From SIG299 sp964544055 (lineage in GTDB: Bacteria; Bacillota; Clostridia; Lachnospirales; Lachnospiraceae), in NCBI GenBank assembly GCA_964544055.1, contig CAZJAA010000012.1, positions 1 through 64,000 of the forward strand: a stretch of DNA of 64,000 bases, in the 5' to 3' direction. Made by a program: the position numbers and the translations under genes. How positions within the stretch are numbered: the stretch's first letter is position 1; each line of letters starts with the position of its first letter. Under the pieces are notes generated by a model. It was not told the origin of the DNA. It searched no databases and worked only from the letters and a program-made list of their open reading frames with translations. Positions 8,646 through 18,063 of this stretch are shown in pieces.

Positions 8646-9113
8646 ATGGGTTATATTTCAGATTTGCGGGAAAAAGTCGGGCATCAGCCGATTTTGATGC
8701 CGGCTGGCTGCGTCCTGTTTTTAAATGAAAAAAAGCAGCTTCTTTTGCAGAAGCGTGCAGATAACGGCTGCTGGGCATATCCGGGTGGTGCCATGGAGCT
8801 TGGGGAAAGCTTTGAAGAATGCGCTGCCCGTGAAGCCCTTGAAGAAACTGGTTTGGAATGTCTGGAACTGAAAGAATATCAATGCTTGTCCGGAGCAGAT
8901 ATGTATCATGTGTATCCCAACGGAGATGAAATTTATAGTGTGGAAATGGTTTTTTTGTGTACAAAGTACCGTGGTGAGCTGAAAATACAGGAAGAAGAAG
9001 TCACCGAACAGCGTTTTTTTGACCTCAATGCTTTACCGGAACAGATTTCCCCTCATCAGGTGGGAGTAATTGCAAGGCTGGCAAACGAAGTGCGGGAAAA
9101 AACGTTTTCATAA
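8646..9113 (+). CDS. Nudix hydrolase
   Basis: 155 aa. Hydrolyses a nucleoside-diphosphate-linked or related substrate. The complete Nudix box (GX5EX7REXXEEXG) is seen from GAMELGE to REALEETGLE at about residues 48-69. Preceded by the structured leader element A with an exposed or hidden Shine-Dalgarno, so it may be controlled at translation. Followed 20 nt later by a second, different Nudix gene. Substrate not predictable. Confidence 0.9.
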   Translation: MGYISDLREKVGHQPILMPAGCVLFLNEKKQLLLQKRADNGCWAYPGGAMELGESFEECAAREALEETGLECLELKEYQCLSGADMYHVYPNGDEIYSVEMVFLCTKYRGELKIQEEEVTEQRFFDLNALPEQISPHQVGVIARLANEVREKTFS

Positions 9114-9133
9114 GGAAGAGAAAAGAGGGTACT

Positions 9134-9646
9134 ATGGGAAAAACGCAGGAACTTTGGGATGCCTATACAAAAAATGAAGAACGAACCGGCACGACATTAG
9201 TACGAGGCGAGCCGATACCAAAAGGACTATATCATCTGGTGTGTGAAGTGCTGGTGCGCCATAAAGACGGCAGCTATCTGTGCATGAAACGCTCTGTGCA
9301 AAAGCCAAATTATGGTGGCTGGTATGAGACTACTGCGGGTGGTTCAGCACTTGCCGGAGAAGATAAGTGGCAGTGCGTGGAACGGGAGCTTTATGAGGAA
9401 ACCGGAATTTCCTGTAAGGAGTTTCAAGAAGTTGCACGAAGCCGAGAAGAGGATAAACGGGCATTCTTCTATGCGTTTGTCTGTACCGTAGATTGTGATA
9501 AAGCATCGGTGCGTCTGCAGGAAGGAGAAACCGAAGGATATCTTTGGCTGAACGAGCAGGAATTTCGGGAGTTTCTGCATTCCGAACGGATGATACCGTC
9601 CAATCGGCGCAGATATGCCGGGTATTTTAAAAAGATGGGGTATTAA
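9134..9646 (+). CDS. Nudix hydrolase (second)
   Basis: 170 aa. Nudix box from GSALAGE to RELYEETGIS at about residues 74-97. The N terminus (QELWDAYTKNEERTGTTLVRGEPIP) resembles the YfcD/isopentenyl-diphosphate-isomerase-like Nudix subgroup. The start has AGAGGGT upstream. It is not a duplicate of the preceding gene: similarity is confined to the box. Probably co-transcribed with it, and 56 nt ahead of the flavoenzyme gene. Confidence 0.88.
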   Translation: MGKTQELWDAYTKNEERTGTTLVRGEPIPKGLYHLVCEVLVRHKDGSYLCMKRSVQKPNYGGWYETTAGGSALAGEDKWQCVERELYEETGISCKEFQEVARSREEDKRAFFYAFVCTVDCDKASVRLQEGETEGYLWLNEQEFREFLHSERMIPSNRRRYAGYFKKMGY

Positions 9647-9701
9647 GGAGAAGCTTTTTAATGTAATGCAAAAGAAAAAATTATAGAAAGGGGTTTCAAG
9701 C

Positions 9702-11765
9702 ATGAACAAAATGGATCCAAAGTATGCACCGCTCTTTACACCGTGGAACATCGGCAAGGTGCAGATGAAAAACAGGATTGTGCTCTGCCCAATGGGTGGA
9801 ACATCACTGTTTGGCTGGATGGAGCCGAACCACTTTGACAAGGAGGCGGCAAAATTTTTCCTAGAACGGGCAAAAAACAATGTCGGATTAATCATTCCCG
9901 GTATTGCACCGTTAAAAGACACCATCGGAGGACGATGGCTGTGGCAGAACAAAAAGATGTTTCAGGAACTAAAGCCATTTATGGAAGAAATCCATGAAAC
10001 AGGGGCAAAGCTGTTTGTGCAGCTGACAGCCGGTATGGGACGCTCCTGGGCAATCACGGATTCTTTGGTTATGTTACATAATCATCCGGTGCTTGCGGCA
10101 ATTGCAAAGCCGATACTGGATGTTACGTATCAGTCGGCAAGTCCGAGTGTACTGCCGTCCCGCTGGTCCGACAAAGTGACCTGCCGTGAAATTACAAGAA
10201 AAGAAATCCAGGAGATTATTGACGCTTATGCAAAGACAGCACTGCTTTGCAAGGAAGCCGGAGTGGACGGTGTGGAGGTTCACGCAGTACATGAGGGTTA
10301 TCTGCTGGATCAGTTTACTTTAAAATATACCAACAGGCGTACGGATGAATATGGAGGTTCCTTCGAAAACCGTTATCGTTTTGCGACAGAGGTGGTAAAG
10401 GCAATTAAGGCGGTATGCGGACAGGATTTCCCTGTTTCACTGCGTTATTCGGTTGTATCCAAGGTAAAAGATTTCTGCGTGGGCGCTGTTCCGGGGGAAG
10501 AGTATGTGGAAATTGGCCGTGATATGAAAGAAAGTGAACGGGCGGCAAAGTATCTGCAGGATGCCGGCTATGATATGTTAAATGCCGACAACGGAACGTA
10601 TGATTCCTGGTACTGGGCGCATCCACCACAGTATATGCCGCAAAACTGCAATCTGGAGGATGTGGCGCACATTAAACAATTTGTGGACATTCCGGTAGTC
10701 TGTGCCGGTCGTATGGAGCCGGAAGTGGGTGCTGCGGCAATTGCAGACGGAAGAATCGATGCCATGGGTGTAGCAAGGCAGTTCCTGGCAGATGGAGAGT
10801 GGATTACCAAATTGATAGAAAATCGTCTGGAGGATATCCGTCCGTGTATCTGCTGTCATAATGCCTGTTTTAATATGACGCATTATAAGGGCGTGGCAAA
10901 TGACCAGTCCATTACGGATGCTTCCCACATTGCAAGATGTGCTCTGGATCCGGAGGTCATGCAGTCGAAAAAATATAAGATTACACCTGCAAAGAAGGTA
11001 AAGAATATAGCTGTCATTGGTGGCGGCATTGGTGGTATGGAGGCAGCCATTGTACTTGCAAAACGCGGTCATAAGGTAACACTTTATGAAAAGAGCAACA
11101 AACTGGGCGGTGTGTTCATTGCGGCGGCAGCTCCTTCCTTCAAGGAAAAGGATCGTACCCTGATTGCCTGGTACGAACGTGAAATCAAGCGGTATCCAAT
11201 TGATATCCGTTTGAATACGGAGGTAAAGGATGTCGCTTCCCTGCAGGCAGATGAAATCATCGTGGCAACCGGTGCAGTAGCAAAGAAGATTCCGGTCAAG
11301 GGTGCAGAGCTTGCCATGGATGCTACGGAATACCTCCTGGGTGAAAAGCAGGTCGGTGACAATGTCGTTATCATCGGCGGCGGTTTGACTGGCTGTGAAA
11401 TTGCCTATGATCTGTATTTACAGGGTAAAAAGCCAGCCATTGTGGAAATGAAGGATGATCTGATTGCCGTAACCGGTATCTGTCTGGCGAATACCAGCTT
11501 TTTGCGTGACTTTTTTGCAGCAAATAAGGTTCCGGTTCATCTGGAAACTTCCTTGAAGGAAGTTTGCAAGGATGGGGTACAGGTAGCAGATAAAACAGGT
11601 AAAACCTTTAAGATTCCGGCAGACAGCGTGATCCTTTCCGTCGGCTACCGACCAGCACCAATCGCACCAAAGGGGAAAAAGGTTCATGTTATCGGTGATG
11701 CGGAAAAGGTAGGAAATCTGCGCACGGTTATCTGGCAGGCATGGGATGTTGCAATGAAGCTGTAG
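9702..11765 (+). CDS. NADH:flavin oxidoreductase / enoate reductase-type flavoenzyme (OYE plus FAD domain)
   Basis: 687 aa. N-terminal old-yellow-enzyme FMN barrel (about 1-370, with VHAVHEGYLLDQF carrying the active-site His/Tyr region), a [4Fe-4S] cysteine motif CICCHNACF (about 382-390) with a later Cys in ARCALDP, and C-terminal FAD (VIGGGIGGMEAA, near 440) and NAD(P) (VIIGGGLTGCEIA, near 556) dinucleotide folds. This is the architecture of 2,4-dienoyl-CoA reductase, the bile-acid enzymes BaiCD/BaiH and cinnamate reductase FldZ. Start follows GAAAGGGG. Immediately upstream of aconitase-X genes, which hints at reduction of an unsaturated acid made by dehydration; substrate is unknown. Confidence 0.9.
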   Translation: MNKMDPKYAPLFTPWNIGKVQMKNRIVLCPMGGTSLFGWMEPNHFDKEAAKFFLERAKNNVGLIIPGIAPLKDTIGGRWLWQNKKMFQELKPFMEEIHETGAKLFVQLTAGMGRSWAITDSLVMLHNHPVLAAIAKPILDVTYQSASPSVLPSRWSDKVTCREITRKEIQEIIDAYAKTALLCKEAGVDGVEVHAVHEGYLLDQFTLKYTNRRTDEYGGSFENRYRFATEVVKAIKAVCGQDFPVSLRYSVVSKVKDFCVGAVPGEEYVEIGRDMKESERAAKYLQDAGYDMLNADNGTYDSWYWAHPPQYMPQNCNLEDVAHIKQFVDIPVVCAGRMEPEVGAAAIADGRIDAMGVARQFLADGEWITKLIENRLEDIRPCICCHNACFNMTHYKGVANDQSITDASHIARCALDPEVMQSKKYKITPAKKVKNIAVIGGGIGGMEAAIVLAKRGHKVTLYEKSNKLGGVFIAAAAPSFKEKDRTLIAWYEREIKRYPIDIRLNTEVKDVASLQADEIIVATGAVAKKIPVKGAELAMDATEYLLGEKQVGDNVVIIGGGLTGCEIAYDLYLQGKKPAIVEMKDDLIAVTGICLANTSFLRDFFAANKVPVHLETSLKEVCKDGVQVADKTGKTFKIPADSVILSVGYRPAPIAPKGKKVHVIGDAEKVGNLRTVIWQAWDVAMKL

Positions 11766-11877
11766 CTATTTCAGACTGCATGGAAGATTGAAAGGAAACA
11801 GCTATTTCAGGAAGAAATGGCTGGAAGAAAATCATGCAGCCGAGGAAAGGAAACAGCCGGAAGGGAGAGAAAAAGCT

Positions 11878-13152
11878 ATGGTATTGACAGAAGAACAAAA
11901 AGCAATATTGGATGGCAAAAAAGGAGAAACACTTGCCAAGGTAATGAAAACTCTGGTGATGTATGGTGAAGTATTCGGTGCAGAAAAAATGGTTCCGGTT
12001 ACTTCAAAGTATAATCATCTTGTAACTTCCTTTGGATTAAAAGCACTGGGACCGGTATATGACCTGATGAACCAGCTGATAGAGGCAGGCGCCTTATCGA
12101 CACAGAAATTTTCAGCAGACCCAAGACCGTTAGATAAAAATGTACCGTCTAATTTTTTACAGGATTTTATTTTTAACAATTTTATGTATACCAGGCAGGA
12201 ATTTTACGAGGGGCAGTTAAAGGAACTCGGACTTCTGGAAGAAAATGCGTTTACCTGTACCTGCTACATGGATGAGGTAGGCAATAAGCCAAAAAAAGGT
12301 GAGGTTTTGAGCTGGGCGGAATCTTCTGCGGTAGTTTACGCAAATTCCGTGCTTGGTGCCCGCTGTAACCGTAACTCCGGTATTATTGACCTGATGGGTT
12401 CAGTGCTTGGTATGGTGCCGTACTTTGGTCTGTTGACGGACGAAGGACGAAAGGCATCCTGGGTAGTAAAAATCCAAACAACGAAAAAGCCGGAGGCGCA
12501 GTTGCTTGGTTCGGCAATTGGAATGAAGGTTATGGAGGATGTGCCGTATATTACCGGACTGGACAAATGGCTCGGTACGACTCTTACGGATGCTGCCTGC
12601 ACTTATTTAAAGGATTTTGGTGCTGCTACGGCATCCAATGGTGCGGTTGGTCTGTATCATGTGGAAAACCTGACTCCGGAGGCTGTGGAGCAAGGGGAAA
12701 AACTGATAAAAGAAAATGCTTCGGTTTATATCATTGATGACGCAGAACTGGAACGTGTGAAAAACAGTTATCCAGTTATCTGGAAGAACCCGGATGCCAA
12801 GCCAAAGCTTTGTTTTATGGGTTGTCCGCATATGAGTCTGCAGCAGTTAAAAGATTGGACGGATAAAGTGGAGGCAGGACTCAAACAGTCCGGAAATAAA
12901 AAGGTAGTCATTCCTACCGTATTTACGGCAGCTCCTGGGGTATTAAAGGAGTTTGAAAAGACAGATTATGCAAAGCGTCTGAAGGCAACGGGGGTAATCA
13001 CCTCCTATATCTGTCCGCTGATGTATATGAATAACCCGCTTTGCACCAAAATGCCGGTGATCACTTCTTCGAACAAGCTTCGTACGTATACAACGGCACG
13101 GTATTATACCGACGAAGAAATCTTAGTGCAGATTACGAGGGGAGGCAGATAG
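11878..13152 (+). CDS. Aconitase X catalytic (large) subunit
   Basis: 424 aa. Aconitase-X (DUF521) large subunit. Known relatives dehydrate cis-3-hydroxyproline or mevalonate 5-phosphate. Seen here: VTSKYNHLVTSFG near residue 42, TCTCYMDEVGNKP near 125, the conserved AESSAVVYANSVLGARCNRN near 150-170, and CFMGCPHMS near 315. The ATG at 11878 follows GGAAGGGAG; an in-frame ATG at 11788 has no ribosome binding site. The small subunit starts 2 nt after its stop. Confidence 0.88.
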   Translation: MVLTEEQKAILDGKKGETLAKVMKTLVMYGEVFGAEKMVPVTSKYNHLVTSFGLKALGPVYDLMNQLIEAGALSTQKFSADPRPLDKNVPSNFLQDFIFNNFMYTRQEFYEGQLKELGLLEENAFTCTCYMDEVGNKPKKGEVLSWAESSAVVYANSVLGARCNRNSGIIDLMGSVLGMVPYFGLLTDEGRKASWVVKIQTTKKPEAQLLGSAIGMKVMEDVPYITGLDKWLGTTLTDAACTYLKDFGAATASNGAVGLYHVENLTPEAVEQGEKLIKENASVYIIDDAELERVKNSYPVIWKNPDAKPKLCFMGCPHMSLQQLKDWTDKVEAGLKQSGNKKVVIPTVFTAAPGVLKEFEKTDYAKRLKATGVITSYICPLMYMNNPLCTKMPVITSSNKLRTYTTARYYTDEEILVQITRGGR

Positions 13153-13154
13153 TC

Positions 13155-13598
13155 ATGAAAGAATTTAAAGGACGTGTGGTAACTCCTGGAACAGTAACGG
13201 CAGAGGCACTGGTAACGCATGGCGGTTTAAACACGCTGGCTTCTTTCCAGAAAGCACTCCAGTTTGGAGATAAAAAGGCAACCTGCGGGGATCAGAACAA
13301 TCCGGATTTATACGGAAAGCAAATGCTTGGCAAGGCACTCTGCCTGCCGCAGACCATCGGCTCGACTACGGGTGGTATGGTGCTTTATTGTGCCTGCTCC
13401 ATGAAGCGTCAGCCGGCATGTATGCTGTTTTCGAATCATATTGATTCTCTGGCAGCCGCCGGAGCCGTTCTTGCCGATGTCTGGCTGGAAGATGTGACAA
13501 TGCCGGTGGTGGACTGCTTAGGCGAAGAGTTTTTAGCGTATGTAAAGGATGGCATGAAGATTACCGTGAAGGAAGACGGAACAGTAGTAGTGGAATAA
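13155..13598 (+). CDS. Aconitase X swivel (small) subunit
   Basis: 147 aa. DUF126 swivel domain that completes the active site of aconitase X. The start ATG 2 nt after the large-subunit stop is preceded by GAGGGGAGG. The usual active-site Ser-rich loop is represented by LPQTIGSTTGGMVL near residues 62-75, a variant of the G-S-S-G-type loop of characterised members, so the reaction may differ. Followed by a terminator hairpin. Confidence 0.86.
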   Translation: MKEFKGRVVTPGTVTAEALVTHGGLNTLASFQKALQFGDKKATCGDQNNPDLYGKQMLGKALCLPQTIGSTTGGMVLYCACSMKRQPACMLFSNHIDSLAAAGAVLADVWLEDVTMPVVDCLGEEFLAYVKDGMKITVKEDGTVVVE

Positions 13599-13626
13599 AA
13601 CTGGAAAATCATTTGTAATTTAATCG

Positions 13627-13671
13627 GAAATCCGTTATACTATAGATAAATGGTATAGCGGATTTCTTTTG
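13627..13671 (+). terminator. Terminator after aconitase X genes
   Basis: GAAATCCG (13627-13634) pairs with CGGATTTC (13659-13666), extended inward by TATAC/GTATA, then CTTTTGTT. Confidence 0.7.
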
Positions 13672-13774
13672 TTAAAAAAAGGTATGGCAGAGAGGAAAAC
13701 ATTACCGAAACGAAAAAACAGTAACAAAAGCAGCCGGAAGGACAGAAAAGAACATTCTCGGAAAGGAGCAGAAC

Positions 13775-15477
13775 ATGGCAAGAACGGTAGCAATCGGAAT
13801 ACAAAGCTTTGAAAAATTAAGAGAGCAAAATTGCTTTTATGTAGACAAAACAGACTTTATAAAGGAATGGTGGGAAAGTGCAGACGATGTCACCTTAATC
13901 ACCCGTCCGCACCGTTTTGGAAAAACGTTAAACATGAGTATGCTGGAAACATTTTTCTCGGTAGATTATAAAAACCGCAGTGATTTGTTCGAAGGTCTTT
14001 TCATCTGGGAAGAAGAAAAATACCGGGAACTGCAGGGAACGTATCCGGTGATTTTCCTTTCCTTTGCCAACGTAAAGGAAAATAATTATGAAGATATCTA
14101 TGCAAAAATATGTATCCTGCTGCAAAAATTGTATGCAAATTTTATTTTTTTAAAAGACAGTCCTGCATTAACGGAGTTAGACCGGGCATATTTTGATCGA
14201 ATTTTAGATAAGCAGGAAATGAGCAGGATAGATGCAACCCTTTCCATTTACCAGTTATGTGATTTTTTACACCGTCACTATGGCAAAAAGCCGATTATCC
14301 TTCTGGACGAATACGATACGCCAATGCAGGAAGCGTATGTGCATGGCTTCTGGGAGGAAATGGTTGCTTTTACCCGCAGTCTGTTTAACTCTACCTTTAA
14401 AACTAATCCGAGCTTAGGGCGTGCCGTGATGACCGGCATTACCAGAGTCAGTAAAGAGCCCATTTTCTCGGATTTGAACAACCTTGAGGTGATAACAACA
14501 ACGTCGGAGAAATATGCCACGGCGTTCGGCTTTACCGAAGAAGAAGTGTTTGCGGCACTGGAGGAGTGTGGGCGTTCGGACAAAAAAGAAGAGGTAAAAT
14601 TCTGGTACGACGGCTTTGTGTTCGGAACACATGCGGATATTTATAATCCGTGGTCGATTATCAACTTTCTTGACAAAGGAATCTTTACAACCTACTGGGC
14701 AAACACCAGCTCCAACGGTCTAGTGGGGAAGTTATTGCAGGAAAGTCCAGGAAATATCAAAGAGCAGTTCGAGCAGCTGTTAAACGGTGAGGTTATTTTT
14801 GCACCGTTAGATGAACAGATTGTATATAACCAGTTAGACCATAATACGGATGCCATCTGGAGCCTGCTGTTAGCAAGTGGTTACGTCAAGGTACTCAGCA
14901 GGGAAGACGAGGAAAAAATTGAGGCCTGGGAGATGCCAAAATACCAGCTTGCCCTGACGAATCATGAGGTGGTTCGGATGTTTTACAGCATGATAAGTGG
15001 CTGGTTTAAAGGCGGAAATAATTATTATAATGACTTTATCAAAGCGTTGCTGCAAAATGATGTGGAGGCAATGAACACGTTCATGAACCGTGTAGCATGG
15101 TCTACGTTCAGCTATTTTGATACCGGAAAGGAACGTCCTTTGTCGAACCGGAGCGTTTTTATCATGGTTTTGTGATTGGCTTGATGGTGGATTTACAGAG
15201 CTGTTACAGCATTACCTCCAACCGCAAAAGCGGATTTGGACGGTATGATGTGATGTTAGAGCCAAAGAAAAAAGACAGTGACGATTGTGCTTACATTTTG
15301 GAGTTCAAGGTACATTCACCGAAAAAAGAATCCGATTTGGAGGCAACCGTAGCCGCTGCCCTTTTGCAGATAGAAGAAAAGAAATATGCGGAAAGCTTTC
15401 TGAAAAAAAGCATTCCGGCAGAAAAAATCAAAAAGTACGGCTTTGCGTTTGAAGGTAAAACCGTGTTGATTGGGTAA
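13775..15477 (+). pseudogene. AAA-ATPase / PD-(D/E)XK nuclease-like protein, frameshifted
   Basis: Reads 466 aa from 13775, then shifts frame: the conserved ERFYHGFVIGLMVDL continues in another frame from about 15150 and runs to 15477. N-terminal AAA-ATPase-like domain (VDKTDFIKEW, RPHRFGKTLNMSML as Walker A, IILLDEYDTPMQ as Walker B), C-terminal nuclease-like part (FGRYDVML, AYILEFKVH giving D...ExK). The usual family length is about 560 aa, matched by adding both parts. One nucleotide appears missing near 15145-15155. These proteins occur in many variable copies in gut anaerobes; function is unknown. A single sequencing error would restore the gene. Confidence 0.85.
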
Positions 15478-15561
15478 TGGATTTGTGTTTGACAAAATGC
15501 GGACAGGATGCTCGATTTTAAGAGAATATACTTTAGCAGTATGAGGAAGATGGAATAAAAT

Positions 15562-16044
15562 ATGGCAAATAAAACAGAAAAAACAAACGTAATGCGCTTG
15601 CTGGAGCAAAAGAAGGTTCCTTACCAAAGCTACTGTTATGTGGAATCCGGAACAACCGTTGGTACGGAGGTGGCAGCCGTGCTTGGACAGAATCCAAGTC
15701 AGGTGTTTAAGACACTTGTAACTGTAGGCGGCAAAACAAAACAGAATTATGTATTCGTGATTCCGGTGAACAAAGAGCTTGATTTGAAAAAAGCGGCATC
15801 TGCGGTGGGAGAAAAAAGCATTGAAATGATAAAATCAAAGGAATTGCTGCCGTTGACCGGATATATTCACGGTGGCTGTTCCCCAATTGGGATGAAAAAG
15901 TTTTTTACGACTACGGTGGATGAAAGTGCAAAAGAGTTTCCTACCATTTTTTTCAGTGCCGGAAAAATTGGTTATCAGGTTGAAGTGAGTCCGGAAAATC
16001 TGGGAAAGATGATACGGTTTGAATTTGCGGATTTATGCGAATAG
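15562..16044 (+). CDS. ybaK: Cys-tRNA(Pro)/Pro-tRNA editing deacylase YbaK/EbsC
   Basis: 160 aa. Free-standing trans-editing domain that hydrolyses mischarged Cys-tRNA(Pro). Family marks: TNVMRLLEQKKVPYQ at the N terminus, GQNPSQVFKTLVT (catalytic Lys) near residue 50, and LTGYIHGGCSPIGMKK near 95-110. Full length. Start follows GAGGAAGATGG at normal spacing. Confidence 0.93.
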   Translation: MANKTEKTNVMRLLEQKKVPYQSYCYVESGTTVGTEVAAVLGQNPSQVFKTLVTVGGKTKQNYVFVIPVNKELDLKKAASAVGEKSIEMIKSKELLPLTGYIHGGCSPIGMKKFFTTTVDESAKEFPTIFFSAGKIGYQVEVSPENLGKMIRFEFADLCE

Positions 16045-16140
16045 AAGCAGATGTATTTATCATAAGATGGTAGAATTTTTTGAAATGAAAATTTTGACAT
16101 GAGGAACTGAAAAAAGATATGCTAACAGGGAGAACAGAGT

Positions 16141-16788
16141 ATGAGGGCAGTTGTATTTGATATGGATGGTCTGATGTTTGATACGGAGCGTGTCTGTGTG
16201 ATGGCGTGGGATTATGCCGGTGAAAAAATGGGACTTGGAAAAACCGGCTATATGACAATAAAAACACTTGGCATGACAATGGCAAAAGCACGCGAGGTCT
16301 GGCAGGCGGAATTTGGAGAATGCTATCACGAAGCAGAGCTTCGGCAGTATGCAAGAGAATTTCGTGCTCAGTATTATTCGAATCATAACGTTCCGGTGAA
16401 AAAAGGGCTATATGTGCTGCTGGACTATTTAAAAGAAAATGGATACCGGCTTGCGGTGGCTTCTTCTTCCTCACGTTGGGAGGTGGAGCATCATTTAAAG
16501 GATGCCGGGGTGTTTGAGTATTTTCAGGCAGTCATCTGCGGAGATATGGTCACAAATTCAAAGCCGGAGCCGGAAATCTTTTTAAAGGCATGTGAGTCAC
16601 TGGGCGTACAGCCGTCGGAGGCACTTGCCCTGGAGGATTCCCAAAATGGACTGCTCGCAGCACACCGTGCAGGAATGCGAGTGATTATGGTGCCAGATCT
16701 GTGGGAAGCAAATGAAGAGGTAAAGAGCTTTCTTTGGACGATGTGTGAGGATTTGGAGCAGGTGAAGGAGTTTTTAGAAAAGCAATAA
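16141..16788 (+). CDS. HAD-superfamily hydrolase (beta-phosphoglucomutase-like)
   Basis: 215 aa. Motif I FDMDGLMFDTE (residues 6-16), motif II VASSSS near 105, motif III Lys in SKPEPEIF near 140, motif IV ALEDSQNG near 165. The cap insertion after motif I places it in subclass IA with phosphoglucomutase/phosphatase members. Start after AGGGAGA. The AEC transporter follows after 18 nt, so the two are probably co-transcribed. Substrate unknown. Confidence 0.9.
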   Translation: MRAVVFDMDGLMFDTERVCVMAWDYAGEKMGLGKTGYMTIKTLGMTMAKAREVWQAEFGECYHEAELRQYAREFRAQYYSNHNVPVKKGLYVLLDYLKENGYRLAVASSSSRWEVEHHLKDAGVFEYFQAVICGDMVTNSKPEPEIFLKACESLGVQPSEALALEDSQNGLLAAHRAGMRVIMVPDLWEANEEVKSFLWTMCEDLEQVKEFLEKQ

Positions 16789-16806
16789 GTTGTTTGGAGG
16801 CAGCAT

Positions 16807-17721
16807 ATGGAATTGGCACAGGTAACGTTACAGCAGGTAGGCATTTTGTTTCTTTTGATTTTTCTTGGGGCAATCTGCGGAAAAACAGGAATTGTTACGC
16901 AGGAAGGAAAAAAAGTACTCTCGAATCTACTGGTGATGATTGTAATGCCGGCAATGATTTTAAATTCCTATTTTTCAGAGTTTGACCCGCAGGTACTGAA
17001 TAATTTACTGCTTGCTTTTGGATTGAGTACGGTAGCAATCCTACTTTCTATGGCGGTAAGCGCACTGTTGGTGTTCTGGATGAAATCAAAAAATAAAACA
17101 GTGCTCTGGTTTGCATGCAGCTTTTCTAATGCAGCGTATATGGGTTTTCCACTGATTCAGGGGTTGTTTGGCGAAGAAGGACTGTTGTATGCCAGTGCGT
17201 TTGCCACGATGTTTAATGTGTTTGTATGGTCGGTCGGCTATGCTCTGATGAGTGGAGAAACAGGAGCAAAGCAGATTGCAAGGAGTGTGAGCAAAAGTCC
17301 GGTAACGTATGCAGTGATTCTGGGGCTGGTCATTTATCTTTGCCGTATTCCTGTGCCGGAGGTGATCAGACAGCCAATCAGTCTGATAGGTGCCATGACA
17401 ACGCCGCTTTCCATGCTGATTATCGGTGTGATGATTGCAGGAAGTCAGGTAAAATCCATTCTTGGAAATAAGGAAATCTGGATGGTGACTGTAGTGCGGC
17501 TTGTACTGATTCCGGCAATTACTTTTGGACTTTTTTCACTGCTTGGTGTTGGCGGCATGGCAGGAAGTGTAGTGCTGATTCAGGCGGCTTGTCCAACTGC
17601 GGCAACAACCTCTGTGCTGGCTATCCAGTTTCATCATGAGGAGGCGGTGGGAGCCGGAACGGTGGTACTTTCTACGATATGGAGTATTGTGACGCTGGCT
17701 GTGCTGGTGCTGCTGATATAG
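16807..17721 (+). CDS. AEC-family transporter (auxin efflux carrier fold)
   Basis: 304 aa, about ten hydrophobic spans in two fivefold halves. Family features: FLGAICGKTGIVTQEGKKVLSNL near residue 18-40, SNAAYMGFPLIQGLFG near 107 and the discontinuous-helix region ACPTAATTSVLA near 265. Members export or import organic acids such as malate. Start follows TTGGAGG. Located in the membrane; substrate not assignable. Confidence 0.88.
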   Translation: MELAQVTLQQVGILFLLIFLGAICGKTGIVTQEGKKVLSNLLVMIVMPAMILNSYFSEFDPQVLNNLLLAFGLSTVAILLSMAVSALLVFWMKSKNKTVLWFACSFSNAAYMGFPLIQGLFGEEGLLYASAFATMFNVFVWSVGYALMSGETGAKQIARSVSKSPVTYAVILGLVIYLCRIPVPEVIRQPISLIGAMTTPLSMLIIGVMIAGSQVKSILGNKEIWMVTVVRLVLIPAITFGLFSLLGVGGMAGSVVLIQAACPTAATTSVLAIQFHHEEAVGAGTVVLSTIWSIVTLAVLVLLI

Positions 17722-17763
17722 TATTGGCAAATCTTGGCAAAGAATTGCTTTGTAAGAAAAAAA

Positions 17764-17792
17764 TTGACAAAGCAGTGTTTTAATGCTATACT
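17764..17792 (+). promoter_or_regulatory. Promoter for ABC-F gene leader
   Basis: TTGACA, 17 bp, TATACT. Transcription would start near 17799, giving a leader of about 365 nt before the ABC-F start codon. Confidence 0.8.
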
Positions 17793-17821
17793 GAATTAAG
17801 CATCTGGAAAGGGGTGAAAGG

Positions 17822-17833
17822 ATGAGAAGATAA
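17822..17833 (+). CDS. Leader peptide uORF (Met-Arg-Arg)
   Basis: ATG AGA AGA TAA preceded by a strong ribosome binding site (GGAAAGGGGTGAAAGG). A three-codon reading frame with such a site, close to the presumed transcription start and upstream of a leader terminator, fits ribosome-mediated attenuation known for antibiotic-resistance ABC-F genes. Translation is not proven. Confidence 0.5.
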   Translation: MRR

Positions 17834-17873
17834 TCGACTTTTGTAAACATGAACTTTAGATTTTGTATCGGCG

Positions 17874-18063
17874 TGATTTCCATAAGAAATGATGCTTGTT
17901 ATTCATGTTGCCAAAAGTGGATTATGTGTCTCATCATAACCTCCATTCTGGTGCTTTTTTTGCGACAGGGCAAAAAAACTTTAGTTGTTTGGAAAACAAT
18001 CAGCATATCAATGTGATGAGAGATATAATCGGAAATCATTTGGAAACAGATGGTTTCTTTTTT
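17874..18063 (+). promoter_or_regulatory. Attenuator in ABC-F leader (terminator/antiterminator)
   Basis: Terminator: GAAATCAT (18032-18039) with ATGGTTTC (18050-18057), one G-U, then T run to 18063. Antiterminator candidate: TGATTTCC (17874-17881) is perfectly complementary to GGAAATCA (18031-18038), the terminator's 5' arm. Ribosome stalling at the uORF could decide between them. A further GAATGTGC/GCGCATTC hairpin lies near 18108-18127. Confidence 0.55.
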
